In this document: positions 61,601 to 64,000 of the stretch, piece after piece
How positions within the stretch are numbered: the stretch's first letter is position 1
How the letters are laid out: the number at the start of each line of letters is the position of its first letter
NCBI GenBank assembly: GCA_030549335.1
Contig: CM060198.1
Span: forward strand, 37,023,853-37,087,852
DNA: 64,000 bases
Origin: Pontederia crassipes
Lineage: Eukaryota; Streptophyta; Magnoliopsida; Commelinales; Pontederiaceae
Direction of reading: 5' to 3'
The notes under the pieces: generated by a model
Database searches by the model: none
Seen by the model: only the letters and a program-made list of their open reading frames with translations
What the model was told of the DNA's origin: nothing
Made by a program: the position numbers and the translations under genes

Positions 61601-64000
61601 AGAGCTTTATCATTGATTGTAACGGTTCAACTTCGGTTGGAAATAGAGTTAAAGTTCTAAGGATATATCACTTCTTGGGATACGCAAAGGTAGTAATAAG
61701 TATCTATAACTTTGTGATTTGAAACTTACTCTAAGATTCTAATCCACAAGAGCTTTATCATTGATTGAAACGGTTCAACTTCGGTTGGAAATAGAGTTAA
61801 AGTTCTAAGGATCTATCACCTCTTAGGATACCCAAATGTTGTAATAAGTATCTATAACTTAGTGGTTTGAACCTTACTCTAAGACTCTAATCCCCAAGAG
61901 CTTTATCATTGATTGTAACGGTTCAACTTCGGTTGGAAATAGAGTTAAAGTTCTATGGATCTATCACCTCTTTGGATACCCAAAGGTTGTAATAAGTATC
62001 TATAACTTAGAGCTCTGAATCTTACTCTAAGACTCTAATCCCCAAGAGCTTTATCATTGATTGTAACGGTTCAACTTCGGTTGGAAATAGAGTTAAAGTT
62101 CTATGAATCTATCACCTCTTGGGATAACCAAAGGTAGTAATAAGTATCTATAACTTAGTTATTTGAACCTTACTCTAAGACTCTAATCCCCAAGAGCTTT
62201 ATCATTGATTGTAACGGTTCAACTTCGATTGGAAATAGATTTAAAGTTCTATGAATCTATCACCTCTTGGGATACCCAAAGGTAGTAATAAGTATCTATA
62301 ACTTAGTTATTTGAACCTTACTCTAAGACTCTAATCCCCAAGAGCTTTATCATTGATTGTAACGGTTCAACTTCGGTTGGAAATAGAGTTAAAGTTCTAA
62401 GGATCTATCACCTCTTAGGATACCCAAAGGTTGTAATAAGTATCCATAACTTAGTGGTTTGAACCTTACTCTAAGACTCTAATCTCCAAGAGCTTTATCA
62501 TTGATTGTAACGGTTCAAATTCGTTTGGAAATAGAGTTAAAGTTCTAAAGGATCTATCACCTCTTAGGATGCCCAAAGGTTGAAAAGAGTATCTATAAAT
62601 TAGTGGTTTGAAGCTTACTCTAAGACTCTATTCCCCAAGAGCTTTATCATTGATTGTAACGGTTCAACTTCGGTTGGAAATAGAGTTAAAGTTCTAAAGG
62701 ATCTATCACCTCTTAGGATACCCAAATGTTGTAAAAAGTATCTATAACTTAGTTGTTTGAACCTTACTCTAAGACTATTCCCCAAGAGCTTTATCATTGA
62801 TTGTAACGGTTCAACTTCGGTTGGAAATATAGTTACGGTTCTAAGGATCTATCAACTCTTTGGATACCCAAAGGTAGTAATAAATATCTATAACTTAGTG
62901 GTTTGAACCTTACTCTAAGACTCTAATCCCCAAGAGCTTTATCATTGATTGTAACGGTTCAACTTCTGTTGGAAATAGAGTTAAAGTTCTAAGGATCTAT
63001 CACTTCTTGGGATACGCAAAGGTAGTAATAAGTATCTATAACTTTGTGATTTGAAACTTACTCTAAGATTCTAATCCACAAGAGCTTTATGATTGATTGT
63101 AACGGTTCAACTTCGGTTAGAAATAGAGTTAAAGTTCTAAGGATCTATCTCCTATTAGGATACCCAAAGGTTATAATAAGTATCTATAACTTAGTGGTTT
63201 GAACCTTACTCTAAGACTCTAATCCCCAAGAGCTTTATCAATGATTGTAACGGTTCAACTTCGGTTGGAAATAGAGTTAAAGTACTAAGTATCTATCACC
63301 TCTTAGGATACCTAAAGGTTGTAATAAGTATCTATAACTTAGTGATTTGAACCGTACTCTAAGACTCCAATCCCCAAGAGCTTTATAATTGATTGTAACG
63401 GTTCAACTTCGGTTGGAAATAGAGTTAAAGTTCTAAAGATCTATCACCTCTTGGGATACCCAAAGGCAGTAATAAGTATCTATAACTTAGTGGTTTGAAC
63501 CTTACTCTAAGACTCTAATCCCCAAGAGCTTTATCATTGATTGTAACGGTTCAACTTCGGTTGGAAATAGATTAAAGTTCTAAGGATCTATCACCTCTTT
63601 GGATACCCAAAGGTTGTAATAAGTATCTGTAACTTAGAGATTTGAACCTTACTCTAAGACTCTATTCCCCAAGAGCATTATCATTGATTGTAACGGTTCA
63701 ACTTCGGTTGGAAATAGAGTTATAGTTCTAAGGATCTATCACCTCTTAGGATACCCAAAAGTTGTAATAAGTGTGTATAACTTAGTGGTTTGAACCTTAC
63801 TCTAAGACTCTAATCCCCAAGAGCTTTATCATTGATTGTAACGGTTCAACTTCGTTTGGAAATAGAGTTAAAGTTCTATGAATCTATCACCTCTTTGGAT
63901 ACCCAAAGGTTGTAATAAGTATCTATAACTTAGTGGTTTGAACCTTACTCTAAGACTCTAATCCCCAAGAGCTTTGTCATTGATTGTAACGGTTCAACTT
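58684..64000 (-). repeat. 148-bp satellite array, inverted block
   Basis: About 36 monomers of the same satellite in reverse orientation (plus strand reads GGTTCAACTTCGGTTGG), running off the right edge. Monomers are similar to the forward copies from 50-58 kb, sharing the TTACTACC variant (seen as GGTAGTAA) and the CTTTTTACAACATTT and ACTCTTTTCAACC variants. Higher-order structure is present: AACTTTGTGATTTGAAAC recurs near 59934, 61709 and 63041, that is 1775 and 1332 bp apart (about 12 and exactly 9 monomers). The short ORF at 62615-62797 is a satellite by-product. Confidence 0.97.

Noticed and set aside
62615..62797. 60-codon minus-strand ORF
   Set aside because: A by-product of the inverted satellite, with no conservation in adjacent monomers.

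Overview
The window is almost entirely repetitive plant DNA and holds no host gene that I can recognise. Its backbone is a tandem satellite with a 148-bp monomer, of which about 350-360 copies are present (estimated as array length divided by 148). Two insertions of one family of Athila-type (Ty3/gypsy) LTR retrotransposon interrupt it. A homogeneous satellite of nucleosome length, higher-order duplications and Athila invasion together resemble a plant centromere or pericentromere (compare Arabidopsis CEN178 with ATHILA). The species cannot be told from the sequence; a flowering plant, probably a eudicot, is my best guess.

Layout. 1-8420: satellite, forward orientation, with many variant and indel-bearing monomers and a tandem ~2-kb block duplication. 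8421-11031: a solo LTR bounded by a probable 5-bp target-site duplication. 11032-20672: more forward satellite, also fairly degenerate. 20673-29081: a decayed, 3'-truncated Athila-like element with a complete 5' LTR (20673-24010), a tRNA-Asp primer-binding site, and gag, protease, reverse transcriptase, RNase H and part of integrase. The coding region carries three in-frame stops, three frameshifts and a scrambled 3' break; the rest of integrase and the 3' LTR are missing. 29082-58676: about 29.6 kb of forward satellite. Monomers from about 37 to 50 kb are the most uniform, and clear higher-order repeats recur there (10-monomer and 17-monomer periods among others). 58677-58683: a short junction where the array flips strand. 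58684-64000: the same satellite in reverse orientation. It includes an inverted copy of distinctive variant monomers found near 51-52 kb, so this is an inverted duplication and not only a flipped segment.

The retroelement genes would once have worked together: Gag forms the particle, protease cuts the polyprotein, RT/RNase H copies the RNA from a tRNA-Asp primer, and integrase inserts the cDNA. None can make a full product now. The satellite presumably acts through chromatin (a candidate CENH3-binding repeat), but that is inference and cannot be shown from sequence alone.
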